This document shows positions 17,532 through 26,613 of a stretch of DNA of 64,000 bases, in pieces. Made by a program: the position numbers and the translations under genes. The stretch spans positions 186,001 through 250,000 of the forward strand of contig NZ_VEWM01000010.1 of NCBI RefSeq assembly GCF_020662265.1, given 5' to 3'. Below the pieces are notes generated by a model. The model was not told the origin of the DNA, searched no databases, and saw only the letters and a program-made list of their open reading frames with translations. This DNA is from Psychrobacter sp. I-STPA6b. GTDB lineage: Bacteria > Pseudomonadota > Gammaproteobacteria > Pseudomonadales > Moraxellaceae. Numbering within the stretch: the first letter of the stretch is position 1; each line of letters opens with the position of its first letter.

Positions 17532-17640
17532 AGTCTTTTTAAATCGAGTTGATATTATGGTGTGTTTGTTATTATAAATGATATAAGGACAAAAGTGGCA
17601 TAAGTCAAGTAAATGCCGATGATAGCTTTAGCTAAACATA

Positions 17641-17672
17641 AAAAAGCGAACGATTGATAAAAACGTTCGCTT
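17641..17672 (-). terminator. Terminator of the glsB-type gene
   Basis: Arms GCGAACG and CGTTCGC pair around an 11-base loop. On the minus strand the hairpin is followed by a T-run (the As at 17641-17646). It lies between the glsB-type gene and def. Confidence 0.85.
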
Positions 17673-17746
17673 TGGTGTTAGGTACAAATAAAAGCTTATA
17701 AAAGCACAGTGAGATAAAGAAACCTCACATAAGATAGTAAATACTA

Positions 17747-18001
17747 TTAGACTTTGCGTTTGCCAGTGACTATCTCATAGATAAACAGTAGAACGATTGC
17801 GCCAATCACAGAAAATGCTAATCTTGTAAAGCCACCGTTTGCATCAATACCAATAACACCTGCTAAGAAACCACCAACGACAGCACCAGCAATACCAAGG
17901 ATAATGGTCATTATCCAACCCATCGCATCATTACCCGGCTTAATAGCACGAGCCAGTAATCCTGCGACAAAACCTACAATAATTGTCCAAATAAAGCCCA
18001 T
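17747..18001 (-). CDS. GlsB/YeaQ/YmgE family membrane protein
   Basis: The 84-residue product has three hydrophobic helices with Gly-rich faces: a first helix (FIWTIIVGFVAGLLARAI), a GWIMTIILGIAGAVVGGFL stretch and a C-terminal helix, ending with a basic tail. This is the Transgly_assoc/YeaQ family pattern, a small stress-associated inner-membrane protein of unclear mechanism. The second methionine of the ORF was used because GGAG sits six bases before it; the longer form adds four residues. It is ended by its own terminator. Confidence 0.85.
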   Translation of the reverse strand: MGFIWTIIVGFVAGLLARAIKPGNDAMGWIMTIILGIAGAVVGGFLAGVIGIDANGGFTRLAFSVIGAIVLLFIYEIVTGKRKV

Positions 18002-18188
18002 TTTCCACTCCATAATTCAGTTAATATTTGCAATTATTGTAAGCAAAAATGACTGATTAGAATAAGGGCAAATTGTTAAACTTGTACAACCTGTGTTTTT
18101 TTTTATAGGGAGAAGTATAAAAATATTAGTTATTCCGTGATAAAGCAATATAACCATGACGGATGAATATCAAAGACGATAAGTCAGT

Positions 18189-19664
18189 CTATGCTTGCTC
18201 GGTTAGCATCTTAATAATACGCTGATGGATACCTGAAAAGCTACCATTAGACATAATAATAACAGCATCATTGTCACCAATATTATCTTGTAGATAATGA
18301 ATGATAGCATCTGTATTATCAAATACTTGCTGATGATTTGTGGTGTCTGCTTGAGCAATAATGTCGTTTAACCCCCAAGACAAATCTTTTGGTTCATACC
18401 AAAGGACATGGTCAGCCAGCACTGCAGACTGTGCTAAATTATCCTTATGAATACCAAGCTTCATGGTGTTGCTACGTGGCTCAATAATTGCCCAGATTTT
18501 TTTACCTTTCAGCTTCTTTTTTGTACCATCAAGAGTGGTGGTAATAGCAGTTGGGTGATGGGCAAAATCATCATAAACTTGAATACTGCCAGTGGTCGTT
18601 GTGATGTCTGCAATTTTTTCCATACGCCGTTTGATGCCAGTAAAGGCAGATAATGCCTGACAAGATTGTGCAACCTCAATGCCAATATCAAAAGCAGCTG
18701 CCACAGCTACTAGCGCATTATTCACATTGTGCAGACCGCTCATATCCCAGTGGACATCACCAGACTGTGATGCTTGGTCAGTGTCTGTAGGGTGATACCA
18801 GATACGAAACTGACTACCATCCTCTTGTAGTAGCTCAGCATGCCAGTCGTTTTTGCTATCCGTATCATTCTTATGTAGGCAATCTAAGTGAGTTCGCCAT
18901 ATGGGTGTCCAACAGCCTTTTTTGATGGTTTCTTCAAGGCTAGGTGTATTGGCAGGCATGATAATTTTGCCATGACTTGGAATCATACGAATCATATGAT
19001 GGAACTGAGTTTGAATGGCATTTAAATCGGCAAAAATATCCGCATGATCAAACTCTAAATTATTTAAAATGGCAGTGCTTGGGCGATAGTGGACAAACTT
19101 GGAGCGCTTATCAAAAAAGGCGGAATCGTACTCATCTGCCTCAATCACAAAATAGCCTCGTCCATGCTCACTGTCTGTGCCACCTAAATGGCTACTATGA
19201 GTGAAGACTTGCTTGAGACGCTCATCATCAATGGCACTAACTTGTGGCACACCACCGATTAAAAACCCTGTATCAATACCAGAATATTGCAGTATCCACG
19301 CCAGCATGGTGGTGGTAGTGGTTTTACCATGAGTGCCTGCGACGGCTAATACATGACGATGTTGTAGCACTTGCTCTGCCAAAAACTGAGGGCCAGAAGT
19401 ATACGGCAAGCCTGCATCGAGCATATATTCAACAGCTTCAATGCCACGTTTCATAGCATTGCCAACAATGACCAAGTCAGGTGCTGGGTCTAAATGTGAG
19501 GCACTGTAGCCTTCTTGGATGTGCACACCTGCCTGCTCAAGTTGAGTAGACATTGGAGGATACACGTTAGCATCTGAACCCGTGACTTGATGCCCAAGCT
19601 CACGAGCCAGTAGTGCCAGTGAACCCATAAAAGTGCCACAAATTCCTAAAATATGAACGTGCAT
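18189..19664 (-). CDS. mpl: UDP-N-acetylmuramate tripeptide ligase Mpl
   Basis: The 491-residue product starts with the Rossmann-type HILGICGTFMGSLA, characteristic of Mpl rather than MurC. It has the Mur-ligase P-loop GTHGKTTTT (110-118), an EADEYDSAFFDKRSKF motif (about 174-189) and a later DDFAHHPTAI segment (about 376-385). Mpl joins recycled L-Ala-gamma-D-Glu-meso-DAP to UDP-MurNAc in the cytoplasm, the key step of murein peptide recycling. It is followed by dsbB upstream on the same strand. Length is typical. Confidence 0.95.
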   Translation of the reverse strand: MHVHILGICGTFMGSLALLARELGHQVTGSDANVYPPMSTQLEQAGVHIQEGYSASHLDPAPDLVIVGNAMKRGIEAVEYMLDAGLPYTSGPQFLAEQVLQHRHVLAVAGTHGKTTTTTMLAWILQYSGIDTGFLIGGVPQVSAIDDERLKQVFTHSSHLGGTDSEHGRGYFVIEADEYDSAFFDKRSKFVHYRPSTAILNNLEFDHADIFADLNAIQTQFHHMIRMIPSHGKIIMPANTPSLEETIKKGCWTPIWRTHLDCLHKNDTDSKNDWHAELLQEDGSQFRIWYHPTDTDQASQSGDVHWDMSGLHNVNNALVAVAAAFDIGIEVAQSCQALSAFTGIKRRMEKIADITTTTGSIQVYDDFAHHPTAITTTLDGTKKKLKGKKIWAIIEPRSNTMKLGIHKDNLAQSAVLADHVLWYEPKDLSWGLNDIIAQADTTNHQQVFDNTDAIIHYLQDNIGDNDAVIIMSNGSFSGIHQRIIKMLTEQA

Positions 19665-19720
19665 AGATACAACCTTAAAAAAACGATTTAACTAAAAACT
19701 ATCTAACAGAGAGGTTTTGA

Positions 19721-20260
19721 TTATTTTGCATTTTGTGGACGAAAAATACGCCATGCAATTAATAAATTAATTAATAATAAAAAACTAAAGAAGATGAGTG
19801 ATTGCTCAGGGATACTCAATCCCAAAAAACGCCATGAGATTGCAGCACACTCACCTGAGCCAGATAAGACTTGTTGCACAACCTGTTGCATGGGTAAGGC
19901 ATCAAGCCAATAATCTAATCCTGGGCCACAAGATGGCACTTGGTCAGGTGGTAGATGTTGTAACCATACATGTCGTGCTGCTACACCAAGGGACCACAAT
20001 ATACCTAATATAGAGCCTAACCATAAAAATAGACGTATACCACGTTTTTTAGGTGCAAAAATCGCAGCAATTAGGGCAAATATCCCCATCACCATCAAAC
20101 CAATACGCTGAAAAATACATAATGGACAAGGTGCAAGCCCTAGATGTTTTTGTAAAAATAATAGAGCAAACCCCATCCCTATCATAGTAAACAATACTAA
20201 AAGGGCATTTAGCCCCCGATACGTCAGTAGGTTTTGTTTTAATTTTTGCATTCTTATCAC
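19721..20260 (-). CDS. dsbB: Disulfide bond formation protein DsbB
   Basis: The 179-residue membrane protein has four predicted transmembrane helices and two periplasmic cysteine pairs: CPLC in the first loop (PCPLCIFQR, about 43-50) and two more cysteines in the second loop (PSCGPGLD and SGECAAISWRFLG). It passes electrons from DsbA to ubiquinone. The family call is clear from the paired cysteine arrangement. It lies between mpl and gshA on the same strand. Its partner DsbA is not in the window, though the DsbC-like protein is. Confidence 0.93.
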   Translation of the reverse strand: MIRMQKLKQNLLTYRGLNALLVLFTMIGMGFALLFLQKHLGLAPCPLCIFQRIGLMVMGIFALIAAIFAPKKRGIRLFLWLGSILGILWSLGVAARHVWLQHLPPDQVPSCGPGLDYWLDALPMQQVVQQVLSGSGECAAISWRFLGLSIPEQSLIFFSFLLLINLLIAWRIFRPQNAK

Positions 20261-20299
20261 CTTATCGATTTTTATATATGTGTACCTGCCACCTGCCTA

Positions 20300-21877
20300 T
20301 TATCGGTATGCTTGTAAAAAGGTCTGAAAATCAGGTGCATCAGCTTGCTCTAGCTCTTCTTGTTGCATCCATGACTTTTCAGCCAATACTTCATATTTTG
20401 CTTGTGTATTGGGGCTAAGTGTCTGTGCCATGAGGCTCTGATGATGTTGTTCTGCCAGTTGATGGCCCAGCTTCCACGTACTGCCCAATCGCTCTGTATC
20501 AGCCAAAATCTGTGCTGATAACGTTGACTCTGTATGGGTGGCACGTCCTAACATTAAGGTCAGAGCCGTGCGGTAGTGGTTGTTTTTATTACGAGCATCT
20601 AGCAGTGTTGCTAAAGGTAGCATATTTTCCAAATGGCTTAGCATCCACTGCTCAAAATTTACCTCGCCCTGTTTAGTTAATATCGATAAATTTGGTTCTC
20701 GACCAGAATTAACGACACGCTCTAGATTCTCTGCCAGTAACGCATCTTCATCTGGTAGAAGTTCTGGTGAGTCTGTTAATAAGCAATACAGAGCCAATAC
20801 TTCTAAAAAGCATGCCGTTGATAGACGTATTCCAATATCACTGTATGGATCTAAATCAATGGCGCGGAATTCAACATAAGCGATGCCTCTACGCTCTAGT
20901 GCATCGCTAGGTGCTTCATTTGTCTGTGCAATTTGTTTAGGGCGAATGGGGCTATAATACTCATTCTCAATTTGTAAAATATGATCATTAATTTGAATCG
21001 GTTCACCCGCATCATTTTCCAGACCTAATTGGCTAAACTGTGCAAATGGCGTATCGATCGCCGCACGTAACCCTTTAATGTATTCTGGCAAGGTGTTATA
21101 GCGGATATCGAGTTGATCTTGTACGCTATTGGTATAGCCAAGTTTGCCCATACGAAGACTGGTTGCATATGGCTTATAATACGTGGTTTTATTTAATAGA
21201 GCCAGATCGTGCTGGCGACCAGTCAAAAAGCAAGGACAAACAGCAGGACTAGCACCAGTTAGGTATAGAACCAAACTGCTTAAACGTTTAAAGTTGCGAA
21301 TTAGGGCAAGATATTTATGATTTTTAAAATCAGCCAGACTTTCTGTTGTTGCCAGCTCTGCCTGTGAAGACTCATGTTGTTGCCATGCAATAAATAGCTC
21401 ATCGGCAAATGACAAGTTGTAATGTAGCCCAGCAATGGTTTGCATCCGGCGTCCATAACGCACACCCAGCCCATTTCGATACAGAGTTTTGAGCTTACCA
21501 ATATTTGATGTGCCATAATCTGCAAGTGGAATATTCTCATCTTGAGATGCCAACATACAAGGCATAGAAAGTGGCCACATCAGCTCATTATTCTTATCTA
21601 AAGCCTGTGCGACTAAGATATGTAGCTCACGCAACATGGTTAAAGTATCAACAGTGCTTGTTTTGGGTGCAGTGATCAGCTCTAGTAAACTTTCAGAATA
21701 GTCTGTGGTGATATAAGGATGTGTTAATTTAGAGCCTAAGGATGATGGGTGCGGTGTTTGTGCCAAAAAGCCATCAGGTTGCATGCGCAAACCTTCTTTT
21801 TCAATACCTCGTTGCATACCATCGAGATGGTGGCTTTGTAACCATTGGGGAAGGGTATAAGTTGCAAAATTCGTCAT
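20300..21877 (-). CDS. gshA: Glutamate-cysteine ligase
   Basis: The 525-residue product matches the proteobacterial GshA family: GIEKEGLRM near 25-33, a long central region with GASPAVCPCFLTGR (about 208-222), PIRPKQI and RGIAYVEFRAIDLDPY (about 340-355). It catalyses the ATP-dependent formation of gamma-glutamylcysteine, first step of glutathione synthesis in the cytoplasm. Length equals the E. coli enzyme. The gene starts the gshA-dsbB-mpl run on the minus strand. Confidence 0.95.
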   Translation of the reverse strand: MTNFATYTLPQWLQSHHLDGMQRGIEKEGLRMQPDGFLAQTPHPSSLGSKLTHPYITTDYSESLLELITAPKTSTVDTLTMLRELHILVAQALDKNNELMWPLSMPCMLASQDENIPLADYGTSNIGKLKTLYRNGLGVRYGRRMQTIAGLHYNLSFADELFIAWQQHESSQAELATTESLADFKNHKYLALIRNFKRLSSLVLYLTGASPAVCPCFLTGRQHDLALLNKTTYYKPYATSLRMGKLGYTNSVQDQLDIRYNTLPEYIKGLRAAIDTPFAQFSQLGLENDAGEPIQINDHILQIENEYYSPIRPKQIAQTNEAPSDALERRGIAYVEFRAIDLDPYSDIGIRLSTACFLEVLALYCLLTDSPELLPDEDALLAENLERVVNSGREPNLSILTKQGEVNFEQWMLSHLENMLPLATLLDARNKNNHYRTALTLMLGRATHTESTLSAQILADTERLGSTWKLGHQLAEQHHQSLMAQTLSPNTQAKYEVLAEKSWMQQEELEQADAPDFQTFLQAYR

Positions 21878-22010
21878 TGAAAACTCACGCTAGTCAACTA
21901 GAGGGTATGTTTATAGTTAGTAACACAAGATTACTACTAAAAGATATTGGCACTCAGTTTACCGTACCCTTTCCTAAAAAACATCCATGAGAGTAAAAAA
22001 ACTTAAATTC

Positions 22011-22050
22011 AAAAAATAAAAAAGTCCTTACCATCACTAGTAAGGACTTT
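22011..22050 (-). terminator. Terminator of the roadblock/LC7 gene
   Basis: Perfect 11-base arms AAAGTCCTTAC / GTAAGGACTTT (22021-22050) with an A-rich stretch to the left, which on the minus strand becomes the T-tract. It ends the minus-strand gene at 22110. Confidence 0.85.
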
Positions 22051-22109
22051 AAGTTAAGATGATATTAATACTAATTAAGCACAAATCATCTTATGAGCTA
22101 TAGCTAATC

Positions 22110-22466
22110 TTACGAGAAGTCTAGTTCAGTTTCGAATGACTTCAATGTGTGACGTGCCATAGCAAGGTTTGATTTTTGACGATCTAGTACTAGGTACAAG
22201 AATAGGTTTTCGTTACGTACTAGTGGACGGATCAAGTGGTACTGTTTACCTAGAGTAATTAGGATGTCTTCGATATTGTCATTTAGACCTAATACGTCTG
22301 CAACCTTACGCTTAGCACGTACTACTTCGGTGTTACCAGCAGCAGCAAGTTCAAGGTCAATACCTGTACCTAGAGCAGCAAGAGAAAGACCAGATTCACT
22401 GTCAACTAGTGCAGCAGCGATAAAACCATCAATTTCATTTAACGAATCTAAAGATAACTTAGCCAT
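22110..22466 (-). CDS. Roadblock/LC7 domain protein
   Basis: The 118-residue product is a single roadblock/LC7 domain. It shows the [29 protein letters not shown] start and a beta strand-rich second half ([27 protein letters not shown]), as in MglB-type regulators and small prokaryotic relatives. Roadblock proteins dimerise and often modulate Ras-like GTPases or motility. No GTPase gene is adjacent. A strong ribosome-binding site (AAGGAG) precedes the start. The gene is isolated, with 520 non-coding bases upstream containing a 29-base palindrome, so it is likely individually regulated. Confidence 0.75.
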   Translation of the reverse strand: MAKLSLDSLNEIDGFIAAALVDSESGLSLAALGTGIDLELAAAGNTEVVRAKRKVADVLGLNDNIEDILITLGKQYHLIRPLVRNENLFLYLVLDRQKSNLAMARHTLKSFETELDFS

Positions 22467-22989
22467 AAGGCGCTCCTTATATGTATGAAGTTGTTTTATT
22501 GTTATGAAAACAACAGAAGAAAATAAAAATTAGAACATTTATAATAACTTAAATAACAAATTATAAGTGTTATGTAAAACATATCACATGTTGTAGAAAG
22601 TTTAATAAACCTTCTACAAATATATTTTATCAGACTTATGAGAGCAATTGAAACATATCTGTTTGCAAAAGCAAATACAAATTTTACTAAATATGACTAA
22701 ATGTAGATTTTTAGTGTTTATTGGTATTTATTTAAAATAGTTGAGCCAGCGTGGCTTGAGGGCTATTGTTAAAGCAGGCATCTGTTTATTAATTTATTAA
22801 TAGAAAAACAGCTATTTCATTAAATAATACTTTAAATAAAAAACGTATGTAATCCTGAGTCTTTTAGTCGGATATTCCCTAAAAAAATATCATTCTTATT
22901 CAAACATATTTATTTAATATAGACAACCTTAAAGTTATAATTAAGGAAAAAGAAAAACATTTTGATTTATTTTTAAGTTAATCTTTATA
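22467..22989. other. Long AT-rich intergenic region with a 29-nt palindrome
   Basis: About 520 bases with no convincing gene. A near-perfect palindrome occupies 22591-22619 (13 of 14 pairs match around a central A). Arms begin TTGTAGAA and end TTCTACAA. It is about 125 bases upstream of the roadblock gene, so an operator is plausible. The remaining sequence is low-complexity A/T. Confidence 0.6.
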
Positions 22990-23322
22990 TTAAATGGAGA
23001 ATGAAGAGCCACAACCACAAGTTGTGGTGGCATTAGGATTGCTAACAATAAATCTTGCCCCTTCTAGCCCTTCTGTATAGTCCACAGTCGAGCCTTGCAG
23101 ATATTGGTAACTTAAAGAGTCAACCAATAGGGTCACGTCTGCATTGGTAAAGCTGGCATCATCTTCGCCGACTTCTTCTGCAAAGTTAAAGCCATAAGAA
23201 AATCCAGAGCAGCCACCACCAGTGACATAAACACGTAGCATTAAGTTATCATCACCTTCTTCAATGCGTAGGCGACGGACTTTATTGGCTGCGCTATCAG
23301 TCAGTGTAATGGTTGGGTTCAT
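22990..23322 (-). CDS. erpA: Iron-sulfur cluster insertion protein ErpA
   Basis: The 110-residue A-type carrier has the three conserved cysteines: Cys38 in [12 protein letters not shown] and Cys102/Cys104 in TTCGCGSSF at the C-terminus. A-type proteins transfer Fe-S clusters to apo-targets in the cytoplasm. The [13 protein letters not shown] start and the overall spacing fit ErpA better than IscA or SufA, and no isc operon is adjacent. An upstream GAGGAC box supports the start. Confidence 0.9.
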   Translation of the reverse strand: MNPTITLTDSAANKVRRLRIEEGDDNLMLRVYVTGGGCSGFSYGFNFAEEVGEDDASFTNADVTLLVDSLSYQYLQGSTVDYTEGLEGARFIVSNPNATTTCGCGSSFSI

Positions 23323-23689
23323 AGTGTCCTCACGATCAACATAAGTAAATGCTAGGGTGTGTCGTCATGACATGAATAATTTGCAATTGGCGAAATTGTT
23401 GTCAGACAAGGTAAGTTTGCAGTGAAATTAAGTATATTGATAAAAGCTCATATGCTTGCAGATATTCTAGTATGGGATATTTGCAAGTATAACAAAGGCG
23501 ATCAATTTGTTGTCTTGGCTGACCATTTTCTATTATATCGCAGGCTGATTATAGCATAATTATATTTTTGCACCTTAGAGCAGTTGTATGACAATTTTAT
23601 CTAAGTGTAGATTGATAAATCCTTTGCCTATCGTTATGAGCTTTGAAATAATAGCAGGTTGATTGAATGATAAGGTAGTGATAGGTGTC
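23323..23689. other. Divergent promoter region erpA / ABC-F gene
   Basis: About 365 bases between divergent genes. I see no additional gene, hairpin or recognised operator; it should hold the promoters of erpA and the ABC-F gene. Confidence 0.5.
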
Positions 23690-25654
23690 ATGATAGAGTT
23701 TAGTGCAGTAAGTGTACGCCGTGATGGGCGATTATTGTTTTCAGAGGCGACATTTCAGATTCACCCCGGACAGAAGGTGGGGCTAACAGGTAATAATGGT
23801 ACAGGTAAGTCGACTTTATTTGCTGTGTTACTGGCTCAAAAAGGCATCAGTGAGATGAGTGTAGATGCTGGTCAGGTAAGTATACCTGCTGGATGGCAGA
23901 TTGCGCATATGGCGCAAGAAGTAGCAGGAAGCACCCAGTCAGCCATAGATTATGTACTCAGTGGTGATAAGGAGTGGTATGAAATTAATCGGCAATTAGC
24001 AGATACACAGGGACTATCGACAGATACCATTACGCTTTTGCATCAAAAATTTGATGACATTGATGGCTATCGTACGCCTGCACGGGCAGCACAAGTTATG
24101 GCTGGTTTAGGATTTACGACACAACAACATGAGCAACCAGTGAATGACTTTTCGGGTGGTTGGCGCATGCGCTTAAATCTGGCAAAGACATTGATGAGTC
24201 GTGCTGATTTATTATTGTTAGATGAGCCAACCAACCATTTGGATTTGGATGCTATTTTGTGGTTAGAGGAGTGGATTGCGAAGTTTACAGGGACAGTTTT
24301 GTTAATCTCACATGACCAAGCCTTTTTAGATGCCACAGTTGGGCATATTTTGCATATTGAGCAGGGTAAGCTAACTTTATATACAGGCAATTATTCACAA
24401 TTTGTGCGTACTCGTAGTGAGCGCTTGGCACAGCAACAACAGGCATTTGAAAAACAGCAAGCAACACGGGCGCATCTGGAAGATTATATTCGCCGTTTTC
24501 GAGCCAAGGCGAGTAAAGCAAAGCAAGCACAAAGTCGTATTAAGCAGTTAGAGCGTATGGCAGATTTGTCACCTGTGATGGCAGACAATCCGTTCTCATT
24601 TCAGTTTTATCCGCCCAGCCATATGAGCTCACCATTGATTGATATGCGTCAAGCAGATATTGGCTATGATGAGCAAGCACTGTTGTCAGGTGTTACGTTG
24701 CAAATTACACCAGAGACTCGTATTGGGTTGCTGGGTATGAATGGTGCAGGAAAATCAACGTTAATTAAAGCACTGGTGGGTGAGCTACCTTTGTTATCGG
24801 GGACATATAAGGTATCAGATACTTTAAAAATTGGTTACTTTAATCAGCATCAGATGGATAGTCTGGATGCTGAAGCGACACCAATGCTGATGTTGAGGCG
24901 AATTGCTGGTAAGACATCAGATGCTGATTTGCGTTCATTTTTGGGTAGTTTCGATTTTCGCGGTGAGCGTATTGATACAGCAAGTAAGTTATTTTCTGGT
25001 GGAGAGCGTGCCAGATTGACGTTAGCCCTTATTGTTTGGCAACGTCCTAATGTCTTGGTACTAGATGAACCAACTAACCACCTAGATTTACAGATGCGAC
25101 AGGCTTTGACTTTGGCACTGCAAGGGTTTGCTGGTGCAGTGGTGCTGGTATCGCATGATCGTGAATTGATAGCAAATGTTTGTGACGATTTATACTTGGT
25201 ACATTCAGGTAAGCTTCAAGAGTTTTCAGGAGATGTGGCAGACTATGGTAAATGGCTATCTGAGCAACGTAAGTCAGCAGCAAAAAGTGAGGGCGAAAAA
25301 AATGCTCAATCTACCCAAGATGTGTCTGCAAAAAGTCTAAATACAGAGGCTAAGCCTCCAGTAGAGACTCTTAGTAAAGAAGAGCGTCGGCGTCAGGCTG
25401 CAGAGATACGTAAGCGTACAGCACCTATTCGCAAGCGCATTGATAAAGCTGAAGCTGAGCTAGATACAGTGAATGATGCGTTAGCGACACTAGAGCAGAA
25501 GTTAGCAGATACCAGTCTATATGAGGATGAGCGCAAATCTGAGTTACTTTCATTACTTGATGAGCAGGCAAGTTTGCAACAGCGTCAGAGTCAGGTAGAA
25601 GAAGATTTGCTACTAGCAATGACAGAGCTAGAAGAAGCAGAGATGACGGAATAA
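23690..25654 (+). CDS. ABC-F family ATPase, YheS-like
   Basis: The start used is the ATG of MIEFSAVSVRRDGRLLF, which aligns with known YheS starts, rather than a TTG nine codons earlier. The 654-residue product has two ABC cassettes with no transmembrane region: Walker A GNNGTGKST (34-42) and GMNGAGKST (about 342-350), signatures FSGGW and FSGGE, and Walker B LLLLDEPTNHLDL / VLVLDEPTNHLDL. The basic C-terminal coiled coil (from about 575) is typical. ABC-F proteins bind the ribosome E site and act in translation. Precise role is inferred from the family. Confidence 0.9.
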   Translation: MIEFSAVSVRRDGRLLFSEATFQIHPGQKVGLTGNNGTGKSTLFAVLLAQKGISEMSVDAGQVSIPAGWQIAHMAQEVAGSTQSAIDYVLSGDKEWYEINRQLADTQGLSTDTITLLHQKFDDIDGYRTPARAAQVMAGLGFTTQQHEQPVNDFSGGWRMRLNLAKTLMSRADLLLLDEPTNHLDLDAILWLEEWIAKFTGTVLLISHDQAFLDATVGHILHIEQGKLTLYTGNYSQFVRTRSERLAQQQQAFEKQQATRAHLEDYIRRFRAKASKAKQAQSRIKQLERMADLSPVMADNPFSFQFYPPSHMSSPLIDMRQADIGYDEQALLSGVTLQITPETRIGLLGMNGAGKSTLIKALVGELPLLSGTYKVSDTLKIGYFNQHQMDSLDAEATPMLMLRRIAGKTSDADLRSFLGSFDFRGERIDTASKLFSGGERARLTLALIVWQRPNVLVLDEPTNHLDLQMRQALTLALQGFAGAVVLVSHDRELIANVCDDLYLVHSGKLQEFSGDVADYGKWLSEQRKSAAKSEGEKNAQSTQDVSAKSLNTEAKPPVETLSKEERRRQAAEIRKRTAPIRKRIDKAEAELDTVNDALATLEQKLADTSLYEDERKSELLSLLDEQASLQQRQSQVEEDLLLAMTELEEAEMTE

Positions 25655-26058
25655 AGTATGCTCAGCTCTAGTAGACTGTGGGCTAGAAGCGTAAAAACAA
25701 TGCCAATATGACAGCAAAAAGTTGCATAATTGTAAAATAATTTATAAAAAGCTTGCTATATTATTGGTATTTTGTAGAATCACTATAAGGTTACATGTAG
25801 TTTTAATAATTTGTTTGCTTAGAGACTGTAATAGTAAGATTTGAAAAAAATTATTCGTGGTATTTTAAAAGAGTAGAAATTCATATGAATGTACTTTGAT
25901 ACCTCTTATATATTATTGAGAAAATCTTTTTATATGGTTTAGTTTACATAAAATAAGATTATGGATAGCCTAAAATTTAGATGGTTTTATAATCAAAATA
26001 ATTGATTATAAGATGTTATAAAACACAATTACTTGATTTACAAGTTAAAGGATTACTT
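25655..26058. other. AT-rich intergenic region upstream of DUF3015 gene
   Basis: About 400 bases, A/T-rich. I see no gene or strong hairpin. It should contain the promoter of the DUF3015 gene; an AAAGG ribosome-binding site is visible directly before its start. Confidence 0.45.
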
Positions 26059-26538
26059 ATGTTAAAGAAACTTGCAGTAGCTTCATTAATGGTTGCACTA
26101 CTTCCTTTCTCAGCAGCAAATGCTGAACTTAAAAAGCACGACACAGGTCGTACTATTGAACAAGTTTATAAGCAGTGTGGTATTGGTGGCGCATTATTTG
26201 GCAAATCAAGTCCAATTTTAGCCATCATCTCAAACGTAACTTGGGATTTGGGTACAACAGCAGCTATTTCTGACTCAATGTCTCCAGACACTTGCCAAGG
26301 TGGTGATGTGAAAGCTGCTGTACTAATCAAAGAAGCTTTCCCAAGTGTTGAGCAAGATTTAGCTGCTGGTCAAGGCGCTCATTTATCAGCCCTTGCGAAT
26401 GTTGCAAGCTGTGATTCTATGAATGCAGTACGTGCAGAATATGGTGTATATACACAAAGCTCTGCATATCAAAATGCAACTCAAGACCAAAATGCTGAAG
26501 CACTATATAACATCGTTAGCCAAAAATGTGCAATGTAA
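26059..26538 (+). CDS. DUF3015 secreted protein
   Basis: The ATG preceded by AAAGG was selected; the upstream 57 bases in frame are AT-rich non-coding-like sequence. The 159-residue product has a clear signal peptide (MLKKLAVASLMVALLPFSAANA). The mature region contains four cysteines, with QCGIGGALF near 40, SNVTWDLGTT near 61, SPDTCQGG near 80 and a VASCDSM segment, which is the DUF3015 arrangement. Predicted periplasmic. Family function unknown. It has well-used codons and a strong ribosome-binding site, suggesting good expression. Confidence 0.8.
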   Translation: MLKKLAVASLMVALLPFSAANAELKKHDTGRTIEQVYKQCGIGGALFGKSSPILAIISNVTWDLGTTAAISDSMSPDTCQGGDVKAAVLIKEAFPSVEQDLAAGQGAHLSALANVASCDSMNAVRAEYGVYTQSSAYQNATQDQNAEALYNIVSQKCAM

Positions 26539-26557
26539 TTTGAGTTTTTGCTAAGCC

Positions 26558-26585
26558 TGTTGATATGATGATATTTATATCAACA
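26558..26585 (+). other. Short hairpin before the Lnb-like gene
   Basis: Arms TGTTGATAT / ATATCAACA (9 pairs) with a 10-base loop follow the DUF3015 stop. It lacks a T-tract, so it is a weak terminator or leader hairpin. Confidence 0.4.
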
Positions 26586-26613
26586 CCAGTCTAGAAATAA
26601 GGAGCATAATGCT

